From: PALSA-612 sp963742925
GTDB taxonomy: Bacteria > Actinomycetota > Thermoleophilia > Gaiellales > Gaiellaceae
Reading direction: 5' to 3'
DNA: 64,000 nt
NCBI GenBank assembly: GCA_963742925.1
Contig: CAVUNV010000008.1
Location: 124,001 to 188,000 of the forward strand
Positions 25,142-33,558 of the stretch are shown piece after piece (within the stretch, counting starts at the first letter, position 1; each line of letters opens with the position of its first letter). The notes below the pieces were generated by a model. It was not told the origin of the DNA. It was given only the letters and a program-made list of their open reading frames with translations, and made no database searches. Made by a program: the position numbers and the translations under genes.

Positions 25142-26363
25142 ACCGCAGGTAGGTGAGCACGGCGAGCACGCGGCGGTGGTCGTCCGGGCTCGCGGGCAGT
25201 CGCAGCTTTCCGAAGATGCTGGTCACGTGCTTCTCCACGGCCCGCTCGGTGACGAACAGGGCGTCGGCGATGGCCTGGTTCGAACGGCCCTCCGCCATCA
25301 ACTCGAGCACCTCGCGCTCGCGCGGCGTCAGGTCGGCGACGGGATCGTTCCGGCGCTGCCGGCCGACGAGCTGCGAGACGACGGCCGGATCGAGCGCCGA
25401 GCCGCCCTCGCCCACCCGGCGCACGGCGTCCACGAACGTGTCGATGTCTGCGACCCGGTCCTTCAGTAGGTAGCCCACGCCCTCGGCGCTCTCGGACAGG
25501 AGCTCCAGCGCGTATGCCGTCTCGAGGTACTGCGAGAGGACGAGGACACCCGTGCCGGGATACTTCGCGCGGATCTCGCGGGCCGCCTGCAGGCCCTCGT
25601 CGGTCTGGGTCGGGGGCATCCGGATGTCCACGATCGCCACGGCCGGACTGTACGAGCGCACCTTGAGCAGCAGGTCGTCCGCGTCGCCGACCTGGCCGAC
25701 CACCTCGAAGCCGGCGTCCTCGAGCAGCCGGGCGATGCCCTCTCGGAGCAGGACGGAGTCTTCGGCCAGGACGACGCGCATGTGCGGCTCGGCAGGAGTC
25801 TTATCGGTCTCGGCATCTCCTGCCACCGGTCCGGCGCCGAGGCGGAGCGGCGGGAACTCGGCCTCGAGGCCGCGGGCCAGGACCTGGAACACCTCCTCGG
25901 GCTCCCGGAGGCCGCGCAACCGGTGCGAGCCGAGGCCGCGGAACTCGAACAGTGCGCTCGCGACCTCGTCGCAGGTGGGTCGCGACGCCAGGATCTGCCC
26001 GCCGTGGCCCGCCTCCGTGATGCGGGCGGCCCGGTGCACGTCGACGCCGTAGTAGCTCCCGCCGCGGAGCGACGGTTCGCCCGTGTGGACGCCCATACGC
26101 ACCCGGAAGCCGCTCGAGCAGAGCTCCCGCTGCGCCTCGACCGCTGCCGTGAGCGCCTGGAGCGGCCGGGCGAAGGCGCTCGAGGACTCGTCGCCGAGCG
26201 TGTCGAGCACGACGCCGTCCTGCTGCTCGACGGCGGCACGGATCAGCTCGCGGTGCACGTCGAGCATGGCCGGGTACTCGAGCCCGAGCGCCTGCACGAG
26301 CCCGGTCGAGCCCTCGATGTCGGTGAACAGGAGCGTCACCCGGCCGCGTGGCAGCTGCGTCAT
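25134..26363 (-). CDS. Cyclase-domain / receiver / LuxR-HTH fusion regulator
   Basis: 409-aa single protein with three modules. Residues about 5-175 are a class III nucleotide cyclase domain: metal-binding L-L-F-T-D-I-E-G-S-T, second Asp in T-L-G-D-E-S, and Y-Y-G-V-D-V-H-R-A-A-R-I, where the usual Asn is His, so cyclase activity is uncertain. Residues about 195-315 are a receiver with phospho-acceptor Asp246 (I-V-D-I-R-M-P). Residues about 340-409 are a LuxR-type helix-turn-helix (L-T-P-R-E-R-E-V-L-E-L-M-A-E-G-R-S-N). The start overlaps the kinase stop as ATGA, so it should be the kinase's output partner. An internal ATG at 25781 lacks a ribosome binding site. Confidence 0.85.
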   Translation of the reverse strand: MTQLPRGRVTLLFTDIEGSTGLVQALGLEYPAMLDVHRELIRAAVEQQDGVVLDTLGDESSSAFARPLQALTAAVEAQRELCSSGFRVRMGVHTGEPSLRGGSYYGVDVHRAARITEAGHGGQILASRPTCDEVASALFEFRGLGSHRLRGLREPEEVFQVLARGLEAEFPPLRLGAGPVAGDAETDKTPAEPHMRVVLAEDSVLLREGIARLLEDAGFEVVGQVGDADDLLLKVRSYSPAVAIVDIRMPPTQTDEGLQAAREIRAKYPGTGVLVLSQYLETAYALELLSESAEGVGYLLKDRVADIDTFVDAVRRVGEGGSALDPAVVSQLVGRQRRNDPVADLTPREREVLELMAEGRSNQAIADALFVTERAVEKHVTSIFGKLRLPASPDDHRRVLAVLTYLRSS

Positions 26364-29230
26364 CCGGCGCAGGGTATCTCGGCTCGGATCTGTGTTCCGC
26401 CACCCTCTGGGCTGACGACCTCGAGCCGGCCGTCGAGCGCCTCGACCCGGTCGACCAGACCGCGCAACCCCGACCCGCGGGAAGGATCCGCTCCGCCGAC
26501 GCCGTCGTCGTCGACCTGCACGACGGCGCAGCCGTTGTCGCGCGTGACGCTGACGCGCACGACCGAGGCCTGCGCGTACTTGCCGACGTTGGCCAGCGCC
26601 TCGGAGATCACATAGAACGCCGCCGCCTCGACCTGTGCGGGCAGGCGTTCCCGCGGCATCCCGTCCAGCTCGACGGGCAGCGGCGCCCGGGCCGCCAGGC
26701 TCTCGACGGCGGCGCCGAGCCCGCGGTCGGTGAGCATGGCCGGGTGGATGCCCCGGGCGAGCTCGCGCAGCTCGGCGAGCGCGAGGGCGAGCTCGTCTCC
26801 CGCCGCGGTGAGGATGTCGGCGGCGCCCTCGGGATCCCCGGCGAGCTTGGCCTGGGCCAGCCGGAGGGCGAGCGAGAGGGAGACGAGCCGCTGCTGTGCC
26901 CCGTCGTGGAGGTTCCGCTCGAGCCTCCGCCGCTCGGCGTCCTGCGCCTCGACGAGCCGCGCCCGCGAGGCACGGATCTCCTGGAGGTGGCGCTCGCGCT
27001 CCGTGACGTCGACGCCGCAGAGCAGGTACTTCAGCTGGTTGTCGAGACCGACGAGCGGCCGGCAGGACCAGTCGATCGACCGCCGCTCGCCGGTCCGGTT
27101 CACGACCGCCGCCGAGAAGGAGCGGACCTCGCCGGTCGCCACCCCGAGATCGAACTCCTTCCGCACAGCGTCCACGTCCTCCGGCGCGACCACGAGCTCC
27201 CAGAACAGCCGCCCGCACGCCGTCTTGTCCGCGTGCCCGGTCATCGCCTCGAAAGCCGGGTTGACGCCCTCCCAGGCGATCTGCCCGTCGGCCTCGGCGA
27301 CGAAGAGCATGTTCGGCGTCGCCCGCGCCACGACCCCGAGCAGGTCGCGCTGGCGCACCAGCTCAAGACGGCTCCGCTCGCGCTCGGTCACGTCGAGCCC
27401 GGCGACGATCCGGCGGTGCACACCCTGGCCGTCGACGATGTGGTTGATCGTGCAGTCGACGACGAGCTCGTCGCCCCCGGAGGTGAGCCAGCGGCACTCG
27501 ATCTCCTCGGGAAGCCGGTCGGGGGCGACACGGCGGAACGACTGCTCCACGGCGGCCGCGTCGTCCGGGTGGACGAAGACCTCCCAGAGCTTGCGGCCCC
27601 AGACCCGCTCGTCGTCGGGATGGCCGGTGAGCCGCTCGGTCGTGTCGTTGAAGCGGACGATCCCGCCCTCGTCGTCGCAGAGCATCAGCACGATCGGCGC
27701 CGTGTTGACCACCGTGCGCGTGAACATCTGCTCGTGCTGCACCTCCTGCAGGCGCTCGGCGAGCTCGCGCTCGAGCCGTCTCGAGAGCGTGATGTCGCGG
27801 ACGATCGAGACGATCTCGTCGTCGGAGCTCGGAACCATCCGGGCCTCGAAGATCCGCCGCTCGCCGCCGAGCTCGAGCTCGTACTCGTGCGTCTGCGTGG
27901 CACGGGTCTCGAGCGCCGCGGCCGCGCAACTCATCAGCTCCTCGACGATCTCGGGCGACAGGAAGTCGCGGACGTTCCGCCCGATCATCTGCTCGCGCGG
28001 GCGGACGAGCCCCTGGACGTCGCCGCGGATGTCGACGTAGGTCCCGTCGCGCTTGAAGCGGATCATCAGGTCGGGCAGCGCGTTGAGGAGCGCGCGCATC
28101 CTCGCGTCGTTGCGCCGCAGAGCCTGGAGCCCGCGGTCCTTCTGCAGGGCCAGCCGCGCGGTCGCCACGACCTCGGCGAGCAGCTCCGGCTCGTCGCGCA
28201 GCGCGACGTCGTGGACGAGCGCCGCGAGCGGCGTCCCATCGGAGTCGATTCTGGTCACCGTCCGCCTGGCCGTCTCCCGCGGCTCTTCCCGCGTCCGGTC
28301 ATCGGCATCGACGTAGCAGCGGCTCTCGGACTCCCACACCAGCAGCTCGAGCGTCGGGTCGCCGAGTGCCCGGCGCAGCCCCTCTTCCGCCTCGGCGAGC
28401 GTCGGCTCCTCGGGCGTCTCGAGCAGCATGCGAGCGGCGGAGACACGCGCCAGCCTCGTCCGCAGTAGGCCGCCGAGGAAGAAGAGCGGCAGGACTCCGA
28501 ACCAGAAGAAGGCGATGTAGAAGAGGATGTCGCCGGCCCGTTGCGAGGCCGCCGAGACCGCGAACGTGGCGGCGATGAAGACGAGGCTCAACACGCCCGA
28601 CAGGTACACGGGCGTGAGCACTCGCCGCGCGGGCACGGTCGCCTTCCGCCACCGCCGGACGAGGATGACGACGACGGCGGCAAAGAGACCGATGGCTGCG
28701 ACGGTGAGGACCCCGTCCAGCACCGAGACGGTGGTCGGGCTCGGCGTGATCAGGATCGCGTTCGCCGGACAGCCGTGCTTGCAGTTCGAGTCGATTCTGC
28801 GCTCGAACAGCACCGGCAGCAGGTTCGCGGCCAGCGCGAGCGTGTAGCCCGCCACGACCAGGACCCGCTCCGCCCGGCTGCGCAGGGCGCCGCCCGGATA
28901 GGCCAGCATCAGGTGCACGAACGCGGCGATGAACAGCCCACCCACGACGCTGCCGGCCGTGTACACCCCGGACTCGTTCGCCTCGGACAGCGCGCCGAGC
29001 ATGAAGATGAAGCCGACGCCGGTCATGATCTGCCCGGTGTGGTTGCCGGGCCGCCGCCACCAGGCGATCAGGCCGCTTCCGATGAACGACCAGGCGACGA
29101 GCGGATAGAGCACGGAGATCAGCACGGCGTGCTTCTCGTGCGAGCTCGTCGCCGTGATCGCGATGCCGACGGCGCCGAGGAGGAGCCCGGCCAGGGCCAG
29201 CCCCGCGAGCAGCCTGTTCTCCCGGCTCAT
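26360..29230 (-). CDS. Membrane sensor histidine kinase with three PAS domains
   Basis: 956-aa NarL-type histidine kinase. The first about 250 residues hold roughly seven membrane helices; three PAS-like modules follow at about 375-495, 500-625 and 630-755 (markers R-D-I-T-L-S-R-R, L-D-V-T-E-R-E-R, V-D-V-T-E-R-E-R). Then comes the dimerisation/phospho-acceptor helix with His775 (R-R-L-E-R-N-L-H-D-G-A-Q-Q-R) and an ATPase with N-V-G-K-Y-A and D-D-G-V-G-G-A. The conserved Lys-His of the N box is Lys-Tyr. Start overlaps the receiver gene (ATGA), and the stop overlaps the cyclase-LuxR gene: a coupled signalling operon. Signal unknown, presumably sensed in or near the membrane. Confidence 0.92.
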   Translation of the reverse strand: MSRENRLLAGLALAGLLLGAVGIAITATSSHEKHAVLISVLYPLVAWSFIGSGLIAWWRRPGNHTGQIMTGVGFIFMLGALSEANESGVYTAGSVVGGLFIAAFVHLMLAYPGGALRSRAERVLVVAGYTLALAANLLPVLFERRIDSNCKHGCPANAILITPSPTTVSVLDGVLTVAAIGLFAAVVVILVRRWRKATVPARRVLTPVYLSGVLSLVFIAATFAVSAASQRAGDILFYIAFFWFGVLPLFFLGGLLRTRLARVSAARMLLETPEEPTLAEAEEGLRRALGDPTLELLVWESESRCYVDADDRTREEPRETARRTVTRIDSDGTPLAALVHDVALRDEPELLAEVVATARLALQKDRGLQALRRNDARMRALLNALPDLMIRFKRDGTYVDIRGDVQGLVRPREQMIGRNVRDFLSPEIVEELMSCAAAALETRATQTHEYELELGGERRIFEARMVPSSDDEIVSIVRDITLSRRLERELAERLQEVQHEQMFTRTVVNTAPIVLMLCDDEGGIVRFNDTTERLTGHPDDERVWGRKLWEVFVHPDDAAAVEQSFRRVAPDRLPEEIECRWLTSGGDELVVDCTINHIVDGQGVHRRIVAGLDVTERERSRLELVRQRDLLGVVARATPNMLFVAEADGQIAWEGVNPAFEAMTGHADKTACGRLFWELVVAPEDVDAVRKEFDLGVATGEVRSFSAAVVNRTGERRSIDWSCRPLVGLDNQLKYLLCGVDVTERERHLQEIRASRARLVEAQDAERRRLERNLHDGAQQRLVSLSLALRLAQAKLAGDPEGAADILTAAGDELALALAELRELARGIHPAMLTDRGLGAAVESLAARAPLPVELDGMPRERLPAQVEAAAFYVISEALANVGKYAQASVVRVSVTRDNGCAVVQVDDDGVGGADPSRGSGLRGLVDRVEALDGRLEVVSPEGGGTQIRAEIPCAG

Positions 29231-29577
29231 CGAAGCAGCGCGGCGATGCGGGCGCCCGAGAGCTCTGCCTTCGGCACGAAGCCCCTGGCCCCGCTCTCCT
29301 CGACGAGCGGCCCGTAGTCGGAGCCGTCGCGGCTCGAGACGAGGACGACGCTGAGGGCGGATCCGTTCCCGGTCAGCTCCGAGGCGATCTGGAACCCGCT
29401 CCGGCCGGGGAGCTGAACGTCGAGCAGCACCACGTCGGGATGGAGCTCCCCGACCGCTTCGATGGCGCTCTCGCCGTCGCTCGCCTCGCCGACGACGTCG
29501 AATCCCTCCGCCTCGAGCAGGGCCCGCGCGCTGGCGCGGAAGCTCGGATGGTCGTCGACGATGAGGACGCTCGTCAC
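29227..29577 (-). CDS. Single-domain response regulator
   Basis: 116-aa stand-alone receiver: V-L-I-V-D-D-H-P-S-F-R with acidic pair Asp8-Asp9, phospho-acceptor Asp53 in L-L-D-V-Q-L-P-G, V-S-S-R-D and lysine region F-V-P-K-A-E-L. It has no output domain, so it probably acts as a phosphate sink, shuttle or protein-binding switch for the adjacent kinase. GTG start; the first gene of the operon, its stop overlapping the kinase start. Confidence 0.9.
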   Translation of the reverse strand: MTSVLIVDDHPSFRASARALLEAEGFDVVGEASDGESAIEAVGELHPDVVLLDVQLPGRSGFQIASELTGNGSALSVVLVSSRDGSDYGPLVEESGARGFVPKAELSGARIAALLR

Positions 29578-29643
29578 GTTCTCAATGGTCGCACACGAGC
29601 GCGCCTGTCCCTATACGGCTAGCCACACCCTCGAGGAGGCGGG

Positions 29644-30504
29644 CTAGATGCCGAGCCGTTCGAGCATCGCCTCGTCGCGGCGCCATTTCGGCCTCGCCTT
29701 GACGCGCAGCTCGAGGAAGGCCTTGCGGCCGAGCAGCGCCTCGACCTCGGGCCGCGCCCGGACTCCGATCTCCCGCACCACGCTGCCCGCCCGACCGATC
29801 ACGATCTGCTTCTGCGAGTCGGTCTCGACGTAGATCACCACGCGCACCATCGCCTCGACGATCTCCTCGACCTCGACGCTGATCGCGTGCGGAAGCTCGT
29901 CGCGGGTCAGCTCGAGCGCCTTCTCGCGCACGAGCTCGGCGATCTGGACGTTCTCCTCGACGTCGCTGCGCCGGTCGGGCGGGAAGTAGAGCGGCCCTTC
30001 CGGAAGCAGCTCGATCAGCTCGTCGCGCAGCTCGCCCACGCCGTCGCCGGTCTTGGCGCTGACCGGATGGAGCGCCCTGAACTTGCCGAGCGCCGCGGCG
30101 GTCTGCATCTGCATCGCGATGTGACCCGGCTTGAGGCGGTCGACCTTGTTGAGCGCGATCACGACGGGAACGCCGAGCGAGAACACCCGCTGGGCGATGA
30201 ACCGGTCGCCGGCACCGATCCGGTCGCGGCAGTCGAGCACGAACAGAACGCCCTCGACGTCCTCGAAGGCGTGGTCGACGGTGCGCTGGAGGTGCTCGGT
30301 GAGCAGGTCCCGCGGCCGCTGGAACCCGGGCAGATCGGCCAGCACGAGTTGATGCCCCTCGCCGTTCGCGATCCCGAAGATGCGTCGGCGCGTCGTCTGG
30401 GGCTTGTCGGAGACGATCGCCACCTTGCCCCCGCAGAGCGCGTTGACCAGCGTCGACTTGCCGACGTTCGGCCGACCGGCAAGCGCGATGAATCCCGACT
30501 TCAC
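29644..30504 (-). CDS. era: GTPase Era
   Basis: 286-aa GTPase for 16S rRNA maturation and 30S assembly. It has G1 G-R-P-N-V-G-K-S-T, G2 K-P-Q-T-T-R-R-R, G3 D-L-P-G-F, G4 N-K-V-D, G5 S-A-K, and a C-terminal KH domain (V-I-G-R-A-G-S-V-V-R-E-I-G-V-R-A-R). The GTG (V-K-S-G-F-I-A) is preferred over the upstream ATG because homologues begin near here. It sits at the end of the ybeY-dgkA-cdd-era order found widely in Gram-positive bacteria, separated from cdd by a 148-bp palindromic region. Confidence 0.94.
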   Translation of the reverse strand: MKSGFIALAGRPNVGKSTLVNALCGGKVAIVSDKPQTTRRRIFGIANGEGHQLVLADLPGFQRPRDLLTEHLQRTVDHAFEDVEGVLFVLDCRDRIGAGDRFIAQRVFSLGVPVVIALNKVDRLKPGHIAMQMQTAAALGKFRALHPVSAKTGDGVGELRDELIELLPEGPLYFPPDRRSDVEENVQIAELVREKALELTRDELPHAISVEVEEIVEAMVRVVIYVETDSQKQIVIGRAGSVVREIGVRARPEVEALLGRKAFLELRVKARPKWRRDEAMLERLGI

Positions 30505-30594
30505 GTTCTCGACTCGTCGCTGTGGCCGCACGCGCGGAGGGCACAGTGCGCGAGGGCACGGGCCCGTAAGCGCGGGTGGACACAGCGACGAGAG

Positions 30595-30632
30595 CGTTCG
30601 GCGGAGCCCGGCTTCGCCGGGCGGGAGCCGAA
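30595..30632. repeat. Nested palindrome between era and cdd
   Basis: An inner perfect hairpin GCCCGGC-TTC-GCCGGGC (30605-30621) is enclosed by outer arms GTTCGGC (30595-30601) and GCCGAAC (30626-30632), 20 nt after the cdd stop. It could terminate or stabilise cdd mRNA. The rest of 30505-30652 is GC-rich with no gene. Confidence 0.6.
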
Positions 30633-30652
30633 CGCGGTCGAGGACGTGAGGT

Positions 30653-31018
30653 TCATAGCTCGAAGGTATCCGGGAGGAGCTCTGCGGGCGTCGTCGTGAC
30701 GACGTCGCCGGCCGCGCGCGCGTACGTCACGCGCTCGAGCCCGAGCTCGTGCAGCCACTGCCGGCAGCCGCCGCAGGGCGACGCCGTGATCGCGATCGCC
30801 TCCAGGTCGCCCGGCCGGCAGCCGTCGGTGACGGCCCGCGTCAGCGCCGCCTTCTCGGCACAGACGCCGAGCGGGTAGGCCGCGTTCTCGACGTTCACGC
30901 CCAGGAATACGCGCCCGTCGCGCGCCAGCACGGCAGCACCGACGTGGAAGTTCGAATACGGCGCGTAGGCCCGCCCGGCGATCGCCACGGCCGTCTCGTA
31001 GAGCTCGCGGTCGTCCAT
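30653..31018 (-). CDS. cdd: Cytidine deaminase
   Basis: 121-aa zinc enzyme converting cytidine/deoxycytidine to uridine/deoxyuridine in pyrimidine salvage. Substrate loop Y-S-N-F-H-V-G-A-A-V; zinc ligand and general acid in C-A-E-K-A-A; remaining zinc cysteines in P-C-G-G-C-R-Q. The length matches homotetrameric CDAs. It starts with ATG. It stands in the conserved housekeeping block between the DgkA-PAP2 fusion and era. Confidence 0.95.
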   Translation of the reverse strand: MDDRELYETAVAIAGRAYAPYSNFHVGAAVLARDGRVFLGVNVENAAYPLGVCAEKAALTRAVTDGCRPGDLEAIAITASPCGGCRQWLHELGLERVTYARAAGDVVTTTPAELLPDTFEL

Positions 31019-31272
31019 GTCTAGGAGTCTGGCGCAGCGTGCCGGTTCGGCTTGAAGAACGCGTTCCGCGAGCGAAGTTCCGGTCCGTCCGACCCTGCGA
31101 AGCGGAGATCAAGCGCCTCCGGCGAGAAGCCGACAACCCAGAGTTGTGTGGCGATCAACGGCTGAAAGGGCTCCCTGTCGATTCTCAGACGATATCGACA
31201 GACCCATGCCAACAGCCGCCGGCCGCCGATGCCGGCTTCGCCGGCGTCGGCCGTGGGCGCCGTCCTCGGCAA

Positions 31273-31314
31273 CCGAAGGAGGGGGCTCACGGGGGAACCC
31301 TGGGTTCACCCGTG
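31273..31314 (+). repeat. Dispersed palindromic repeat, copy 3
   Basis: Core AGGGGGCTCACGGGGGAA followed by CCCTGGGTTCACCCGTG, an imperfect stem (CACGGG/CCCGTG preserved). It abuts the stop codon of the DgkA-PAP2 gene on the minus strand, exactly as copy 2 abuts its gene. To the left are a palindrome GCCGGCTTCGCCGGC and an 8-bp hairpin (CTGTCGAT ... ATCGACAG), so most of the gap 31019-31315 is repeat-derived. Confidence 0.72.
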
Positions 31315-31315
31315 T

Positions 31316-32035
31316 CTAGAAGAACAGCTGGAAGACGGCGAGGGTGACGAGGGCGCCGAGGAGCCCTCCGTAGACGACCTCGAGCGTCGAGTGGACGCCC
31401 GCCTCGATCCTGGTCTGGGCGACGAGTAGCGCCATCACGAACATGATCGACGAGACGAGGAAGCGGTGCTGATTCGGGCTCAGGATGTACGTCACCGCGA
31501 CCCACCCGGCAAACGCGACCGCAGCGTGACCTGACGGCAGCCCCCCGCGCAGCGGCGTCCCGCGGCCGACGAACGCCTTCGTCCCGATCACGAGCAGCAC
31601 GGTGAGGACGAGCGCGATCAGCGTCACGACGTTGGGCAGGTCGCGAACGCGGTCGAGGAAGCTGCCCCCCGACTCGCCGACCGTGGACGAGAAGACGAGG
31701 TAGCCGACGGCGACGGCGTTGATGGCGGCGATCAGAACGGCGCCCGCGGCGATGTCCTTGGCCAGCTTGGCGAGCGGGTCGAACGACGTCGTCGCCACGT
31801 CCACCGCCTGCTCGATCGCCGAGTTGATCATCTCGGCGATCAGGACGAAGGCGATGGCGAGCAGCAGCGCGATCAGCTCGAGATGGTTCACTCCCTTCCA
31901 GACCGCTGCGACGAGGACAGCGACGGCGACCGCGAAGTGGATGCGCATGTTCCGGTGCGTTCGCAGGACGTGGATCAGCCCTTCGATCGCGTAGTTGAAG
32001 CTCTCGATCATGCTCAGCGAGCGCCGCCTGCTCAT
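31316..32035 (-). CDS. DgkA-type lipid kinase fused to PAP2 phosphatase
   Basis: 239-aa membrane protein with two domains. The N-terminal ~110 residues are a DgkA-type prenol/diacylglycerol kinase: F-N-Y-A-I-E-G-L, catalytic E-M-I-N-S-A-I-E, and D-P-L-A-K-L-A-K-D-I-A-A-G-A-V-L. The C-terminal half is a PAP2 phosphatase: L-P-S-G-H-A-A-V-A-F and R-I-E-A-G-V-H-S-T-L-E-V. Kinase plus phosphatase in one chain suggests phosphorylation and dephosphorylation of undecaprenol or a glycerolipid at the membrane. The start M-S-R-R-R overlaps the ybeY stop (ATGA). Confidence 0.88.
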   Translation of the reverse strand: MSRRRSLSMIESFNYAIEGLIHVLRTHRNMRIHFAVAVAVLVAAVWKGVNHLELIALLLAIAFVLIAEMINSAIEQAVDVATTSFDPLAKLAKDIAAGAVLIAAINAVAVGYLVFSSTVGESGGSFLDRVRDLPNVVTLIALVLTVLLVIGTKAFVGRGTPLRGGLPSGHAAVAFAGWVAVTYILSPNQHRFLVSSIMFVMALLVAQTRIEAGVHSTLEVVYGGLLGALVTLAVFQLFF

Positions 32036-32409
32036 CGCTCGTACACCTCCTCGCGCGCCTCCATCTCGTCCCCGTGGTCGTAGCCGAGCAGGTGCAGGAG
32101 CCCGTGGACGAGCGGCCGGCGCCACGCGTCGCCCGTGACCTGCGGACAGAGCACCGCGTCCCCGAGCTGCCGGGGCACGCCGTCGGGCAGCTGGTCGCGG
32201 GCGTCGATCGGGAACGAGAGCACGTCGGTCTCCTCGTCGACTCCCAGGTGCTGGCGCTTGAGCTTCCTGATCTCCTCCGCGGAGACGAATGCGATGCCGA
32301 GCTCGCCGCCGTCGATTCCCTCGGCCGCGAGCACACGCCGCGCGAGCTCGGCGGCTGCCTGCTCGTCGACGGCGACGCCGCTTCGGTTGGCGACTTCGAT
32401 CTCGATCAT
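32032..32409 (-). CDS. ybeY: Endoribonuclease YbeY
   Basis: 125-aa single-strand RNase for 16S 3'-end maturation and ribosome quality control. Metal site H-G-L-L-H-L-L-G-Y-D-H near residue 103; the typical D-V-L-S-F-P segment lies upstream. ATG start 12 nt after phoH; the stop overlaps the DgkA-PAP2 gene. Somewhat shorter than E. coli YbeY, as usual in actinobacteria. Confidence 0.94.
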   Translation of the reverse strand: MIEIEVANRSGVAVDEQAAAELARRVLAAEGIDGGELGIAFVSAEEIRKLKRQHLGVDEETDVLSFPIDARDQLPDGVPRQLGDAVLCPQVTGDAWRRPLVHGLLHLLGYDHGDEMEAREEVYER

Positions 32410-32421
32410 CGTCGGCGCCTT

Positions 32422-33381
32422 CTAGCGGGCGCGCTCGGTGCCCGTCTCCTCGGTGTGGCGCCGGTATGCCTCGACGATGCGCTGGACGAGCTTGTGGCGA
32501 ACGACGTCCTCGTGGCCGAACCGGACGAACGCGATCCCCTCGATCGGCCCGAGAATGTCCTGAACGGACATGAGGCCGGAGGCCTGCTCGCGCGGCAGGT
32601 CGATCTGCGTCACGTCACCGGTGACGACGACCCTCGACCCGAACCCGAGGCGGGTCAGGAACATCTGCATCTGCTCCGGGCTCGTGTTCTGCGCCTCGTC
32701 GAGGATGATGAACGAGTCGTTCAGCGTGCGTCCGCGCATGAAGGCGAGCGGCGCCACCTCGATCGCACCCTTCTCCATGTACGACGTCAGCCGGTCGGCA
32801 TCGAGCATGTCGTAGAGCGCGTCGAAGAGCGGGCGCAGGTACGGGTCGACCTTGGCGAGGATGTCCCCCGGGAGGAAACCGAGCCGTTCGCCGGCCTCGA
32901 CCGCAGGGCGGGTGAGGATGATCCGCCCCACCTCGCGCTCCGTGAGCGCCCGGACGGCGAGGGCCATGGCGAGATAGGTCTTGCCCGTCCCGGCCGGGCC
33001 GATCGCGAACGTGACCGTGTGCTCCCGGATCGCGTCCACGTAGCGCTTCTGGTTGACGGTCTTCGGCGCGATCTTCTTGCCGCGGTGGCGCCAGATGACG
33101 TCTTCGAGGATCTCGCGGACGTCGTGAGCCTGGTCGATCGCTCCGATCACCGCGTCGACCGTGCCCGGGCCGATCTCGTGGCCGCCCTCGACCAGCTCGA
33201 CCAGCTCGTCGACGACCGCGCGCGCCTCGAAGACGTGCTCCTGCGCCCCCTCGATCGTCAACCGGTTGCCGCGCAGCAGGATGGTGCAGTCGAGTCGGTC
33301 GCGGAGCGCGTCGAGGACCCCGTCACCCACCGCAGCCAGCTCGGCCGCGACGTCGTTCGAGACGGAGAGGACTTCCTGCAC
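32422..33381 (-). CDS. phoH: PhoH family ATPase
   Basis: 319-aa PhoH-like protein with an N-terminal RNA-binding KH-like part (L-R-G-N-R-L-T-I-E-G). The ATPase core follows: Walker A G-P-A-G-T-G-K-T-Y near residue 128, Walker B F-I-I-L-D-E-A-Q-N, and G-S-R-V-V-V-T-G-D-V-T-Q-I-D-L-P. Constant association with ybeY points to a role in RNA or ribosome processing. 177 bp upstream separate it from yqeY; a promoter probably lies there. The ATG at 33381 fits the family start. Confidence 0.94.
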   Translation of the reverse strand: MQEVLSVSNDVAAELAAVGDGVLDALRDRLDCTILLRGNRLTIEGAQEHVFEARAVVDELVELVEGGHEIGPGTVDAVIGAIDQAHDVREILEDVIWRHRGKKIAPKTVNQKRYVDAIREHTVTFAIGPAGTGKTYLAMALAVRALTEREVGRIILTRPAVEAGERLGFLPGDILAKVDPYLRPLFDALYDMLDADRLTSYMEKGAIEVAPLAFMRGRTLNDSFIILDEAQNTSPEQMQMFLTRLGFGSRVVVTGDVTQIDLPREQASGLMSVQDILGPIEGIAFVRFGHEDVVRHKLVQRIVEAYRRHTEETGTERAR

Positions 33382-33558
33382 CGCTTCCAGTGTAGGGCGG
33401 GGGCCTGTCGAATCGCCTCGCGGCTCGTCGATGTTTCGTCACACCTTCGGCACAGACACGCGACGTTTTCGCCGTTAGGATCGCAGCGGGGAGGAGGCTG
33501 GGAGCACCTTGAGCCGGCCGTTTGGGACCAGGCCGCTCGGGCCGGCGCCGCGTCGCGC

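Noticed and set aside
25134..25781. Receiver-LuxR regulator as a separate gene from the cyclase domain
   Set aside because: The frame is continuous with the cyclase domain, no stop intervenes, and the internal ATG lacks a Shine-Dalgarno sequence.
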